Positions 1 to 8,582 of a stretch of DNA of 64,000 nt are shown here, piece by piece. The notes under the pieces are model-generated. The model searched no databases, had not been told where the DNA came from, and saw only the letters and a list, made by a program, of their open reading frames with translations. The stretch's first letter is position 1. Each line of letters begins with the position of its first letter. Origin of the DNA: Spirochaetales bacterium (GTDB lineage: Bacteria > Spirochaetota > Spirochaetia > DSM-2461); the NCBI GenBank assembly GCA_022360655.1, contig JAKSCK010000039.1:1-64000 (forward strand). Reading direction: 5' to 3'. The position numbers and the translations under genes were made by a program.

Positions 1-414
1 CATGTGGTCATGTATAGCAAAGCCGCCGAGGCACTCTTCCCAGGCCAGTTTCCAACGTTCCGCTCCTCTGGCCTCACTGTGAAAACCATCGCCAACACAA
101 AGCACTTGAACCTTGTTTCGAGCCAAACCCTCTAGCAAAGTGGCTCCCTCCCATGACCAATCAAGAAGGGCATCAAGAAAGCCTGTTCGAGCATGCAAAT
201 CAGGAACCACAATGGTGTAGAGGTGAGGATTGAGGAGTAGTAAACCACCAGGACGTCCCTGATGGTCCCTGGGCCTGGAGGATGGATCTTCGTGATTTAA
301 GGCATCCTGGGCCGCAAAGAGTATCTCTGAGAGGTCATCTCGCTGGGGAGGATGAAGACCAACATGAAGGCGACGAACCACACGTCGGATGGCCTGAATC
401 TGCCCAAAATCCAT
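1..414 (-). CDS. Metallophosphoesterase-like protein (3' end beyond window)
   Basis: This is an open frame of 138 codons that starts with ATG at 414 on the minus strand and runs off the left edge. The reading shows a strand-like segment ending in PDLHAR (D72, H74) and, about 35 residues later, VGDGFHSE (D109). A D-x-H followed by GD fits the first two metal-binding motifs of calcineurin-like phosphoesterases; the later GNHD/E and H-x-H motifs would lie outside the window. The ATG overlaps the stop of the upstream gene (TGATG), so the two are probably translationally coupled at the end of a minus-strand operon. The substrate cannot be told. The family call is moderate because half the motifs are missing. 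Confidence 0.6.
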   Translation of the reverse strand, partial: MDFGQIQAIRRVVRRLHVGLHPPQRDDLSEILFAAQDALNHEDPSSRPRDHQGRPGGLLLLNPHLYTIVVPDLHARTGFLDALLDWSWEGATLLEGLARNKVQVLCVGDGFHSEARGAERWKLAWEECLGGFAIHDHM

Positions 415-944
415 CACTCAGCCGTCATCCTTGTCCCGTCAACTGCGGCAAATTCTCGTGTTAAAACAAGAGTGGCTTCATCCAAGCGGGTATTCTGATC
501 AAGGGCAGGGAGGTCTTCTGGAAGTAAGGCCAATCGGTACACTGCAGAGCTTTGTTTCACAGGACCTTGATTAAAAACAATTTCACATCCAACCTGGACA
601 GATCCAGAGAGAATGGCGTTCTCATGCTCCACTCGTGAAGGGACATCCCTCCTGCGATCAATGCTCACATACACCGCCCGGCGTTTTCCATCCTGTTGTG
701 GACCAATGGCCACAAGCGAACCAGAATAGGTCAGGGCAAGCATCCCACGTCCAGAATGACGGCATTCTGTAGCCTCTTCCATTCCCATGGCCTGCCGTTG
801 TTCCTGGAATGCGTTTTCCTTATTCATCCAATCCTGGGCAAGAGCTTCTAAAGAAGAAGCCCCTTCTGGTAGACCCGCCCCTTCTCGTATAACCAACAAA
901 TGACTTTGGATTGCAGGATCCAGTCGCTTATATACACTTCTCAT
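414..944 (-). CDS. Conserved hypothetical protein, 176 aa
   Basis: I do not recognise this protein. It has no signal peptide or membrane segment. The N-terminal 70 residues look helical (Glu/Gln/Ala rich). The C-terminal 100 residues alternate strand-like stretches (LALTYSGSLVAIG, AVYVSIDRR, VGCEIVFNQGPVK), suggesting a small beta domain. The ATG at 944 is preceded by GGAG at a normal distance. It sits between the PilZ-type gene and the phosphoesterase, overlapping the start of the latter by one base, so it most likely belongs to the same operon and is a soluble cytoplasmic protein. Confidence 0.7.
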   Translation of the reverse strand: MRSVYKRLDPAIQSHLLVIREGAGLPEGASSLEALAQDWMNKENAFQEQRQAMGMEEATECRHSGRGMLALTYSGSLVAIGPQQDGKRRAVYVSIDRRRDVPSRVEHENAILSGSVQVGCEIVFNQGPVKQSSAVYRLALLPEDLPALDQNTRLDEATLVLTREFAAVDGTRMTAE

Positions 945-1035
945 ATCAAAACTCCATTCGAATGGTTCAAAGGTCCATAAACAGCATGGCCGTGAATAAG
1001 CGCAATATTCTAGAAATCGTCATCCCTTTTGCGCT

Positions 1036-1722
1036 TTAGGAATCACCCAACTTACGCTCAAGAGAGGCATAAATAAATTGTCGAAGGGAATCTATGCTCT
1101 CAGAAGAAACATGGGAATCAAATCGAAAAACATGAATGATTTGACCAGAAACACAGCGACGAAGGGTGAATCGACCGGACAATGTCACTGAACGATCCAC
1201 CATATTCAGTTTCAGATTCACAATGGGTTGGTGATTCATTCCCTGTGGTTCCGGTTTGAATGTACAAGAAATGGCCGTCGTGCTCATATCATGAACAATT
1301 CCCGCATAACGATGATCGCCGAGCTGAAATGCAAATGTTGCAATGGAGGCAATTTGCTGACCAAAACGGACATAGTTCCGGTGCCCGCGAACAGACTGAG
1401 AATCCAAATACTCCACAAGAGCATCAAGAACGGATTCATCATCCTCCGGAAAACTTTGATCCCAACCCACCGGAGTTTTCTCTGTTCCAAGCGCAATCAA
1501 ATGAAGGGCCGAATTGGATTTTACCATCTCACGAACAAAGGCTTCATTCTCATCCTTGTTGCTGATGCAAAGAATGGCCTCCCGGCGTCGGTCGTAATGT
1601 TTCTGGCCCGAAGCATCCACAGCATAGGCCTCAATCTCACAACGACGTAATTCATCAACAAGCTTTTGGCCAACATCCGCATTGGAATGAGCAATAAAAA
1701 CCTGTAGTCCTTGGTAATCCAT
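1036..1722 (-). CDS. PilZ-domain protein with TIR-like N-terminal domain
   Basis: A 228-aa cytoplasmic protein. Residues 1-110 read as an alpha/beta domain: a first strand LQVFIAHSNAD, a helix KLVDELRRCEIEA, and later strands AILCIS and LHLIAL, resembling a TIR or receiver-like fold. The C-terminal half is PilZ-like: RNYVR at about 115-119 matches the RxxxR c-di-GMP motif and DMSTTA at about 145-150 resembles D/NxSxxG with Ala for Gly. The ATG at 1722 is preferred to an upstream TTG at 1746 because GGAGG lies six bases before it and the TTG start would overlap the previous gene. Inferred role: a c-di-GMP-responsive regulator. The N-terminal assignment is tentative. Confidence 0.7.
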   Translation of the reverse strand: MDYQGLQVFIAHSNADVGQKLVDELRRCEIEAYAVDASGQKHYDRRREAILCISNKDENEAFVREMVKSNSALHLIALGTEKTPVGWDQSFPEDDESVLDALVEYLDSQSVRGHRNYVRFGQQIASIATFAFQLGDHRYAGIVHDMSTTAISCTFKPEPQGMNHQPIVNLKLNMVDRSVTLSGRFTLRRCVSGQIIHVFRFDSHVSSESIDSLRQFIYASLERKLGDS

Positions 1723-1738
1723 CAAGCCCTCCGGCTCA

Positions 1739-3745
1739 TCAAACAAAAGCCGCTACCAAGGCCAAAACAAGAAGAAGGAGAGCCATAGCATACCGGGTAT
1801 GAGCTCCTCTTTTTCGAAACCATTGGGCAAGTCGAGTAGCGGTAACTCCTTTCAATGATACAACGAAGATGAGGAGCAATGGAATGATGAAGGCAATGTT
1901 ATACAAAAGGAGCCACAACCAAGGGGTCACGCCCTCGGTCCCCCGATCAATCATCCAAGCAATAGAGGGAAGATACACCTGTCCAGTGCATCCCAATTCC
2001 ACCAGAGCCACAACAAATCCCAGACCAGTGGCCCCAAGAATCGACGCGCCCGCCCCTCTTTTAAGGATTCTCCGCACACGAGCCGACCATGCCTTGGGCA
2101 ATCCAAGCTGTAAATCCTGGCGTCCCCGTGATAAGCGCCATCCATCAAGAGCACTCAAAACGGCCAGAATAAGCATCACACCAATCAAGAGAATATTCAA
2201 AACCAAAGAAGCCGCTGGTTGAGCTGTGATTCGTCTCAAGCCACCCAACAACCCAGCCCCTACAGCAAAATAGGTGATAAAAACTCCCAAGGCATAACAA
2301 AGCCCCACCGCGAGCATGCGCTTTCGACCTCCTCCTGCAAGGGCAAGAGCCGAAACCAAAAACACCATGGCCGAAAACGCACAGGGGTTCACGCCATCCA
2401 AAAGTCCTGCAAGAAATACGGCACTGGGCTCCCAGCGCATTCCTTGTGGAGAAGCATTGGGCGTCCTCTCGGGAGCATCCAAACCCGATAGGGTCAATTC
2501 CAAGGATTGGGAAATCTCCTCATCCCCCTGCCATACCCCATGATGGGAAATCATCAATGGCAACTGATTCAATGATATTCCCATCGAATCCAAACGCTCT
2601 TTTAACTCATTGAATTCTTGAGGAAGACTTGAATCATAACGAAGAACTCGTATGTCCCTCAGGTATTGCCCTTCCAAGCGTGGAACATCTCGTGAAAGGA
2701 ATCGTTCACAGGAACGACAACCAAAGGGATACCAGTACTCCAATTCCAAAAAATCCCGTCGACGGTGCTGCTCTGCAACAACACGTTGCAACTCATCACA
2801 GCCAAGACAGCCACTTCCACCAGAAGCTTTTTGAGCAGCATCCGCCAAGATTTCTTCATAGGCCCCAGCCCAACGAAGTACCACTTTGCTCTCAGGAGAT
2901 TCTCCTCGTACAAGTGAAGACAATTCCAATTGGGGATGGGAAGAAGAAAGATCAACCTTGAGCACGCCATTCCCCCGTGGAGCCAAAGAAACCCAAGGAA
3001 TGTCATCATTCACCCGTCCTTGAACGCCCCCTGCATCCAGAGAGGCCCCGGGAGCCAAGGCACCACTTAATATCACAACATCAGGTTGCCGAGCCTCCCC
3101 AAGAGCTCCAAGCCATTGTTCTAAATCCTCAAGTCCTCCCCGAAGCAACAGAACCTGCCAATCAAAATCCTGTTGTTCCAGCTTTTTCCATTGACGAACG
3201 GATTCCAACACTGAGAGAGACTGAAGTCTTCCCTCCTCCTTCCATTCGTCACGTGCCCACCAGGACATCAGTGCCACATTCTCAAATGCGGAATACTGGG
3301 GCTTTACAGTGATGGGAATTCCAAGATTTTTTTTCAAAATCGACCCCGCCGCCTTCAGCGGCAGGGTGTTTCGTCGATCTTTATAGGCCTTCCAACCATC
3401 CCGCAAATCACTGGCTGCAGGAAACAGTGCATCATACTCCATGGCCAGAGCCACCTGATCCAAAATCCCCTCAAGGAGGGGATCGGAACGATGCGGTTCC
3501 CGAAATCCGCCCGCATCAATCAGCAAATCCCCTTCTTGCCGCTCATCATTCAGCCATTGCGCCAGTGCAGGAAGTCCGGCAGAATTTCCCGACGGACAGT
3601 AGCATCCAGAAAGGTAACCTTGCACATCCGCAGTCACCCATAAAACTGGATGACTGGTGGAAGATTCCAAACTGCCAAGAGACATGAGGGAACTCCATAG
3701 CATCAGAGCTCCAAGAATCACAAAAGACCTGAAACCTCGATGCAT
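1739..3745 (-). CDS. Fusion: 5'-nucleotidase-like + thioredoxin-like + CcdA/DsbD-like membrane domain
   Basis: A 668-aa membrane protein in three parts. After a signal/anchor segment, residues about 35-300 resemble UshA-type phosphoesterases with the GYLSGCYCP variant and a LLIDAGGF segment; later metal motifs are not evident, so this domain may be inactive. Residues about 330-430 hold two Cys pairs, CLGC and FGCRSC, the latter in a thioredoxin-like setting (strand, CxxC, helix). From about 445 there are six or so membrane segments with NPCAF (Cys about 456) and ELGCTGQVY (Cys about 587), the two intramembrane cysteines of CcdA/DsbD electron carriers. Inferred role: electrons pass from the cytoplasm to the periplasmic CxxC. 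ATG at 3745 or GTG at 3748 are both possible starts, touching the upstream stop. Confidence 0.72.
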   Translation of the reverse strand: MHRGFRSFVILGALMLWSSLMSLGSLESSTSHPVLWVTADVQGYLSGCYCPSGNSAGLPALAQWLNDERQEGDLLIDAGGFREPHRSDPLLEGILDQVALAMEYDALFPAASDLRDGWKAYKDRRNTLPLKAAGSILKKNLGIPITVKPQYSAFENVALMSWWARDEWKEEGRLQSLSVLESVRQWKKLEQQDFDWQVLLLRGGLEDLEQWLGALGEARQPDVVILSGALAPGASLDAGGVQGRVNDDIPWVSLAPRGNGVLKVDLSSSHPQLELSSLVRGESPESKVVLRWAGAYEEILADAAQKASGGSGCLGCDELQRVVAEQHRRRDFLELEYWYPFGCRSCERFLSRDVPRLEGQYLRDIRVLRYDSSLPQEFNELKERLDSMGISLNQLPLMISHHGVWQGDEEISQSLELTLSGLDAPERTPNASPQGMRWEPSAVFLAGLLDGVNPCAFSAMVFLVSALALAGGGRKRMLAVGLCYALGVFITYFAVGAGLLGGLRRITAQPAASLVLNILLIGVMLILAVLSALDGWRLSRGRQDLQLGLPKAWSARVRRILKRGAGASILGATGLGFVVALVELGCTGQVYLPSIAWMIDRGTEGVTPWLWLLLYNIAFIIPLLLIFVVSLKGVTATRLAQWFRKRGAHTRYAMALLLLVLALVAAFV

Positions 3746-3747
3746 CA

Positions 3748-4449
3748 CTAAAACCGCTTCCAGGGATTGATCTTTTGTTTTCGACTCATCACATAGATTT
3801 GAATCACATAGATCAAATCAAATACAAATATGGCCACATACACAAAAGGCCAAAAGAGTTCACCAGGGGCAGGAGTCCCAGGATGAGCTGCATTGGGGAA
3901 GGGGGCAATCAAGAAGGGAATATCCGCAAAAATTGTTCCTAAGAATTTGAACAGGGCGATGTACAGCGATTGTCCCTGTAGGCTTCCTCGTTGATGGCAA
4001 AACACCACAAAAAGAACAGACATCATCAGATTCATGAGGAAGGCAGAATAGGCACGCCCCATACCTAAGGGATGATTCCTTTGAGAGAAGAACTCAGGAT
4101 TCATCATATCCATTTGAATGAACAGAACAGCCAAGAAACTGGTGGCAATGAGGAGAAGAAAGAAGGAATAAAAGGCTTTCGCTTGGAGCCCAAAACCTTC
4201 ATTTTTCCAATAACGGAACACCTGAAATAAAATCACGGCATCAAAGAAGAACCACACCAGATTAATCCACCTTTGTGGTCCTTGATGGGGAATGATCACA
4301 CTGTAAATCAGCTCCCAGGAAATATTGAGGCTTAAGGCCGCCAATGGCATTCCATAACGTTGATCTTTAAAACCCCGTCGAATAATGCCTATATAGGTGA
4401 GGGTCCAAAACAAACCTGAAGCTGCTGCGAAACCAAGATATGCGTCCAT
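3748..4449 (-). CDS. Seven-helix membrane protein resembling Pyr4-type terpene cyclases
   Basis: A 233-aa protein with about seven hydrophobic segments. Length and spacing fit the Pyr4/PaxB transmembrane terpene-cyclase family of fungal meroterpenoid pathways and its bacterial relatives. LNISWELIYS carries E46, and an Asp (D211) lies in the last helix (FVFDLIYVIQ); acidic residues in these two positions are catalytic in Pyr4. A second family-like block is WFFFDAVIL (D70). No prenyltransferase or terpenoid genes lie nearby; the next gene is the redox fusion, reached through a stop/start overlap. The fold family is a plausible match by motif; enzymatic function is inference, and it could be a structural relative with another job. 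Confidence 0.5.
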   Translation of the reverse strand: MDAYLGFAAASGLFWTLTYIGIIRRGFKDQRYGMPLAALSLNISWELIYSVIIPHQGPQRWINLVWFFFDAVILFQVFRYWKNEGFGLQAKAFYSFFLLLIATSFLAVLFIQMDMMNPEFFSQRNHPLGMGRAYSAFLMNLMMSVLFVVFCHQRGSLQGQSLYIALFKFLGTIFADIPFLIAPFPNAAHPGTPAPGELFWPFVYVAIFVFDLIYVIQIYVMSRKQKINPWKRF

Positions 4450-4459
4450 TGTACCTGCC

Positions 4460-6058
4460 TTATTCCAGGGAATTGATCACCAATTCCAATTTTTTCATAT
4501 GAGAATCATTCTCTTCACCGGCCCGTTCTAACTCTCGTCCTCCCTCGACAATCTGCTTTGAAACAGCAACAAGTGAGGACATACGACCATCTACACCAAC
4601 AGCCGCATCACCAATGGACAAAAGGCTTTCTTCAATTCGTCCGGTTGCCGCTTCCATTTGAGCCAAGGCCTCCCGAACCGCTGAATTGGACTGATTCAAA
4701 TGCCCCATGGCAGCTGTAATTTCTCCCGTTCCTGAGGAAAATTCCGACAAGCCATCTAGGATGGAATGAATGGCCTGTCCCACTTCATCGGCTCGTTGGG
4801 AAACATCATCGAAAATCTCAATGGTTCGTTGATTCTCAACCGAAGAGTTTCGAACCTGAGCAATGTTATTCTCTAAGCTGGCTTTAATCACAGAGGATTG
4901 AGAATTTGTTTCTTCTGCCAACTTTCGGATTTCTTGAGCCACAACGGCAAAGCCTCTTCCAGAATCGCCAGCATGAGCCGCCTCTATGGCGGCATTCATT
5001 GCCAACAGATTGGTTCGTCCTGCCACATCCTCAATGACATCAATCACATCCAACAGTTTCTCTGAATTCTCCGCAACCATAGCCATGGATTTTCGAGAAT
5101 GAGCTAATTGGGATGCTCCTTCTCGAGAGGAGCTCACCAGTTCATCAACGGCCTTTGCTCGTCGCATGACCGTTTCATTCATCGTGTGCACAGTAGCCGT
5201 GAGCTGTTCCACAGAAGCGGAAGATTGGGCCATAGCGACACTCTGTTCATCAATGCGGCTAACAACATCTTCACGACTCAAAGCGATGTTCTCTTGATCA
5301 CTTCTTGCGCTTTCCAATTCTTGATGAAGGCAGTCCAAGGCCATTTGAATCTCATCCATATCACAGCGAATTTTCTCTGCTGAACGAGAAGAATTTCGTG
5401 AGGCATCATTGAGAGCTGATCCAACAGACAGCCCTTCCCGGACGGATCGAATCAAAGATGTGAGTTTATCAAAGTTTTGGGTTGCAAAGTGTTCGTCCTT
5501 TCGAGATTGCCGTAGCACCCGGGCAGAATTCTTCATTGTGGACAGTAAAAGGATCCCACCAAGCATCAAAAGAATCAAAACAGAGGTGACATCACTCACC
5601 CCAGCCTGCTCCCAATGCCCTCTTTGAGTGAGAAAAAAAATCAGGACATAGATTAATGAGCCAAGAGCCACACCCACGAGTACCCAAGAGGCATAAGCAT
5701 ACAAGGCCGCTGCCATCATCACAGGAGCCATCATGGCTGCAATTTTGAATAAATCCCCTGAACTGCCAGACGCTAAAAGAATACCCAATGCCGCCATGGC
5801 CATGAAGATTGTGCCCACATTGAGAAGGGATGCCGCGGCAAAAGCCCTTTTATATAGGAGGAAGAGTGAGAATGCAAAGAGTCCAATCACCAGAAGATTA
5901 ATAGTTCCAGCGGCATAGTTTTTTGTGACTGTAAATGACAAGACTACAGCCACACTCAGCAGGCTCATGGCCACAAAGCTCACACGCTGCATCGCTTGAA
6001 CTTTTAAACGAACATCAAAATCCTTGTGGGCATACAACTCTTTGAGAGACAATTTCAC
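4460..6058 (-). CDS. Methyl-accepting chemotaxis-type receptor
   Basis: A 532-aa protein. Residues about 20-180 form roughly six hydrophobic segments without a large periplasmic sensor domain. The rest is a long coiled coil with the receptor hairpin tip around residue 355, [19 protein letters not shown] followed by [18 protein letters not shown], which contacts CheA and CheW. A membrane-embedded sensor of this kind suggests detection of membrane state or a hydrophobic signal rather than a soluble ligand (inference). The start is GTG at 6058; its Shine-Dalgarno-like GGGGAG lies in the loop of a hairpin. The che operon lies just upstream beyond a tRNA. Confidence 0.9.
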   Translation of the reverse strand: MKLSLKELYAHKDFDVRLKVQAMQRVSFVAMSLLSVAVVLSFTVTKNYAAGTINLLVIGLFAFSLFLLYKRAFAAASLLNVGTIFMAMAALGILLASGSSGDLFKIAAMMAPVMMAAALYAYASWVLVGVALGSLIYVLIFFLTQRGHWEQAGVSDVTSVLILLMLGGILLLSTMKNSARVLRQSRKDEHFATQNFDKLTSLIRSVREGLSVGSALNDASRNSSRSAEKIRCDMDEIQMALDCLHQELESARSDQENIALSREDVVSRIDEQSVAMAQSSASVEQLTATVHTMNETVMRRAKAVDELVSSSREGASQLAHSRKSMAMVAENSEKLLDVIDVIEDVAGRTNLLAMNAAIEAAHAGDSGRGFAVVAQEIRKLAEETNSQSSVIKASLENNIAQVRNSSVENQRTIEIFDDVSQRADEVGQAIHSILDGLSEFSSGTGEITAAMGHLNQSNSAVREALAQMEAATGRIEESLLSIGDAAVGVDGRMSSLVAVSKQIVEGGRELERAGEENDSHMKKLELVINSLE

Positions 6059-6061
6059 GCT

Positions 6062-6078
6062 CGCGGCTCCCCGCCGCG
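6062..6078 (-). promoter_or_regulatory. Hairpin presenting the RBS of the receptor gene
   Basis: CGCGGC and GCCGCG form a perfect six-pair stem around a five-base loop that reads GGGGA on the minus strand. This is the only Shine-Dalgarno-like sequence before the GTG at 6058, about 11 bases away. Structure is seen; an effect on translation is inferred. Confidence 0.4.
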
Positions 6079-6177
6079 GATCACCATTTTGAAATCGGGA
6101 TGTTCACGGCTTTGCAAGGCATTTTAGCACAAGCAGAGCCAGTATAAACAACCGAGTTTTTTTGTCCTCTGCAAAGC

Positions 6178-6212
6178 AAAAAAAAGGACTTGGTAAAAAC
6201 CAAGTCCTTTTT
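6178..6212 (-). terminator. Rho-independent terminator of the tRNA-Val gene
   Basis: AAAAAGGACTTGG and CCAAGTCCTTTTT form a 13-pair stem with a six-base loop. On the minus strand it is followed by a run of U, starting just after the tRNA 3' end. The A/T flanks make it potentially bidirectional. Confidence 0.9.
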
Positions 6213-6213
6213 G

Positions 6214-6287
6214 TGGGCGGTACTGGATTCGAACCAGTGACCCCGTGCATGTCAAGCACGTACTCTAACCAACTGAGCTAACCGCCC
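6214..6287 (-). tRNA. tRNA-Val (anticodon GAC)
   Basis: A full cloverleaf is readable on the minus strand: acceptor GGGCGGT/ACCGCCC, D-arm with AGTTGGTTA, anticodon stem CGTGC/GCACG around loop TTGACAT, and T-arm ACTGG-TTCGAAT-CCAGT. Anticodon GAC decodes GUC (valine). It is 74 nt with discriminator A; CCA is not encoded. It has its own promoter and terminator. Confidence 0.95.
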
Positions 6288-6299
6288 CAACGAGGCCCT

Positions 6300-6327
6300 A
6301 TTCTACCCATCGTTGGAGAAGTGTCAA
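6300..6327 (-). promoter_or_regulatory. Sigma-70-type promoter for tRNA-Val
   Basis: On the minus strand a perfect TTGACA (6322-6327) is followed by a 16-bp spacer and TAGAAT (6300-6305). The predicted start lies about 6 bp before the mature tRNA 5' end, leaving a very short leader. Confidence 0.8.
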
Positions 6328-6345
6328 CCAGTAGCAATTTTTTTT

Positions 6346-6783
6346 CTAACTCTTGAGCACACTCACAACACGTTCAAGCACTTTCTTTCGATCTAAAGGC
6401 TTTACAATGTAATTTCGAGCACCAAGCATCAGGGACTTCTTAACCAAATCCTGCTTTCCCAGTGCACTGATCATCACCACTCGTGCTTCTTTATCAAACT
6501 CAACAATTTTTTCCAAAGCACTGACACCATCCATTCGAGGCATGGTGATGTCCATAGTGACCAAATCCACATTGGGATAAAGCTCTTTGTACTTCTCAAC
6601 ACCTTCAAGACCATCTGTGGCTGTTGCAACAACATCAAAGCCTTCTGAGGTGAGAATCTGTCCAATCTGCTTTGTCACAAACATGGAATCGTCTACAACA
6701 AGAACACGATAAGGAGCACCGTCCTCCCGCTTTCCATCGGGGGTTCGCTCGTTAATGGTGGGAAAATCACTCGTCGTTTTCAC
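6346..6783 (-). CDS. cheY: Chemotaxis response regulator CheY
   Basis: A 145-aa single receiver domain with a 25-residue N-terminal extension. Motifs: acidic pair DDS near residue 31, phospho-acceptor Asp at about 78 in VTMDITMPRMDG, the switch Ser in VVMISA, and the conserved Lys in IVKPLD. Phospho-CheY carries the signal from CheA to the flagellar switch. The start is GTG at 6783: AGGAGG lies six bases before it, while longer in-frame starts would run into cheX. Ten bases after cheX, it is the last gene of the che operon. No clear terminator follows, so readthrough towards the tRNA is possible. Confidence 0.93.
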   Translation of the reverse strand: MKTTSDFPTINERTPDGKREDGAPYRVLVVDDSMFVTKQIGQILTSEGFDVVATATDGLEGVEKYKELYPNVDLVTMDITMPRMDGVSALEKIVEFDKEARVVMISALGKQDLVKKSLMLGARNYIVKPLDRKKVLERVVSVLKS

Positions 6784-6793
6784 GTGACGCCTC

Positions 6794-7258
6794 CTACATG
6801 CGCTCCCGAATGGCCACATTGATTTCCACAAGTCCTTGGGGAAGTTCTAAAGGAACAATCAATGCTTCCACATCGGCATTGGACACCTGCATATTGTCGC
6901 CGGTGATGATAGATGGGGGGGTGAGGTCAAACTTAAAACCCAAATCAAAAAGCTTGGTCACGGCTTGAGCAGTGATCATGTTGGCAAGCTCCGTGATGGT
7001 GGCTTTTGCTAACTCATCCATTTCTGTCAACTCTTCACCATTCATGGTTGATGCAATTTTGACAGCAGTTTGCTGGCTCATATCAATGAGCACTCGTCCT
7101 TCCACATCCCCTGCCAAACCAACCAAGGCAGCAACACCCATCACAGGCTGGGAAGTTTTTTTCAGGTACAGGTCTTTTCGCACAATTTGTGACTGAAGAA
7201 CTTCCTGTATAATCCCGAACGCCGATTCAACGAACGGATTGATGTACTCGACCCTCAT
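6794..7258 (-). CDS. cheX: CheY-P phosphatase CheX
   Basis: A 154-aa protein of the CheC/CheX family. The first residues MRVEYINPF, the core LVGLAGDVEGRVLIDMS, and the catalytic helix containing ELAN (the E-x-x-N phosphatase signature, about residues 88-91) all match CheX. It dephosphorylates CheY-P and resets the motor signal; spirochaetes use it instead of CheZ. The start at 7258 is chosen because GGAG lies just before it and homologues begin MRxEYINPF; a start at 7318 would overlap the cheW-cheR gene. It lies 19 bases after that gene and 10 bases before cheY. Confidence 0.92.
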   Translation of the reverse strand: MRVEYINPFVESAFGIIQEVLQSQIVRKDLYLKKTSQPVMGVAALVGLAGDVEGRVLIDMSQQTAVKIASTMNGEELTEMDELAKATITELANMITAQAVTKLFDLGFKFDLTPPSIITGDNMQVSNADVEALIVPLELPQGLVEINVAIRERM

Positions 7259-7277
7259 GACGCTCTCCTCTTCCGTA

Positions 7278-8573
7278 TCAATTCTTTTTATAAGCGACAA
7301 AACCAGATGCTTCCACACGCGTCCAGTTATCGCGGTCTAAAGGAACCTCATGGCTCCCTAATATCATAATTCCTCCACTCTTCATGGATTCACCAATTGC
7401 AGAAAAGACTCGTCGCTGTCGATCAGCAGGCAAATACGAAATGGTGTCACGCATTACCACCATGTCAAGGCGAGGAAGAGTGATTTCATGATTGATATCA
7501 TGATACTCAAACAGAATAGAATCCTTAATGGTCTTACCAAACTGTCGGGAACCATCTCCATCGACAAGGAACGGATCAAAAAATCCCGAGCTCACCCCAG
7601 GATCAACAGTCAATCCTGGTGCTGTGGAAATCTTAATCAAATCATGATCTTGGGCAATGATTTTGAGATTGACCTGGGGATATCGTTTTTTCAACACAGT
7701 GGCAATGGAATAACTTTCATGGCCGCTACCACAACCAGGATTCCAAACATGGAGATTTCCAGTTTTCTCCTCTGGAAGCAATGAGGCTATGCCATCCATG
7801 TATTCAGCCGACCAATACGTCTGACTATGAGGAGAGGTAAACGGTGCTAAAAACGCTTGAGCATCGGCAGTATTGGAAAGTTGAACATCATCACCTCGCT
7901 GTGATTTCCAACTTCGAAACCGTTCATGAATCCACTCTTGATTCACCCCACTGGGGTGGAAGTTCATGAAGGTCACCAAGGTTTCTTCAATGAATCCAAT
8001 GTCCACATTTTCTCGAAGGATGGGCTCCATAGAGGGCTGTTCAGGAAGTGATGTCTGTACAGCTTCAACCTGAGGACGCTCCTCCTGAACCTCTTCCTCT
8101 TCGACTGTGCCAAAGATTCGTTCCACATCCAGTACGACGTAAAGCTTTTTTTCATGCTCCACAACACCACTGATGTACTTGATATTGATGTCTCCAAAAA
8201 GGGGATGTGGAGGTTGGACGGCCTCTGATGAAATCCCGACAACCTTTTCAATGGTATCAACAATCACAGCAAGAACATGATCATCAAGTCGTAGAATGAT
8301 CATGTTGACTGGAGTTCCCCCCTCCTCATCCTCAGAGGAAAGATTAAAAAAGGTTCGAAGATCAATCACGGAAATAATGTCTCCACGAAGATTGTAGACA
8401 CCACGGACAAAGGGAGCGGCATTGGGCACAAAGGTGAATTTTGAGGCCTTGGAGATTTCCTTCACCTTCATGATATCAATGCCATAGTCTTTACCAGCAA
8501 GGGTAAAGGTTACCATTTTATAATCGACTCTGGTCTGTTCGCCTTCAGGAGGCTCATGCACTGCGTTTTTCAT
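7278..8573 (-). CDS. CheW-CheR fusion protein
   Basis: A 431-aa two-domain protein. Residues about 15-160 are CheW-like: GKDYGIDIMKVKEI, then VRGVYNLRGDIISVIDLR, which couples receptors to CheA. After an acidic linker, residues about 195-430 resemble the SAM-binding domain of CheR: WNPGCGSGHESYSIA corresponds to motif I and MRDTISYLP to motif IV. CheR's usual N-terminal helical domain appears shortened, so methyltransferase activity is uncertain. The same fusion is known from Treponema che operons. It lies 9 bases after cheA and 19 bases before cheX. Confidence 0.9.
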   Translation of the reverse strand: MKNAVHEPPEGEQTRVDYKMVTFTLAGKDYGIDIMKVKEISKASKFTFVPNAAPFVRGVYNLRGDIISVIDLRTFFNLSSEDEEGGTPVNMIILRLDDHVLAVIVDTIEKVVGISSEAVQPPHPLFGDINIKYISGVVEHEKKLYVVLDVERIFGTVEEEEVQEERPQVEAVQTSLPEQPSMEPILRENVDIGFIEETLVTFMNFHPSGVNQEWIHERFRSWKSQRGDDVQLSNTADAQAFLAPFTSPHSQTYWSAEYMDGIASLLPEEKTGNLHVWNPGCGSGHESYSIATVLKKRYPQVNLKIIAQDHDLIKISTAPGLTVDPGVSSGFFDPFLVDGDGSRQFGKTIKDSILFEYHDINHEITLPRLDMVVMRDTISYLPADRQRRVFSAIGESMKSGGIMILGSHEVPLDRDNWTRVEASGFVAYKKN

Positions 8574-8582
8574 CCTTGCTCC

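Noticed and set aside
954-965. Palindrome CCATTCGAATGG beside the RBS of the 176-aa gene
   Set aside because: A 12-bp palindrome occurs by chance often enough in 64 kb and there is no second copy or promoter; no claim made.
7278-8573. CheR half considered as a pseudogene remnant
   Set aside because: The frame is intact, motif I is well kept, and the same fusion is known in Treponema; kept as a real fusion.
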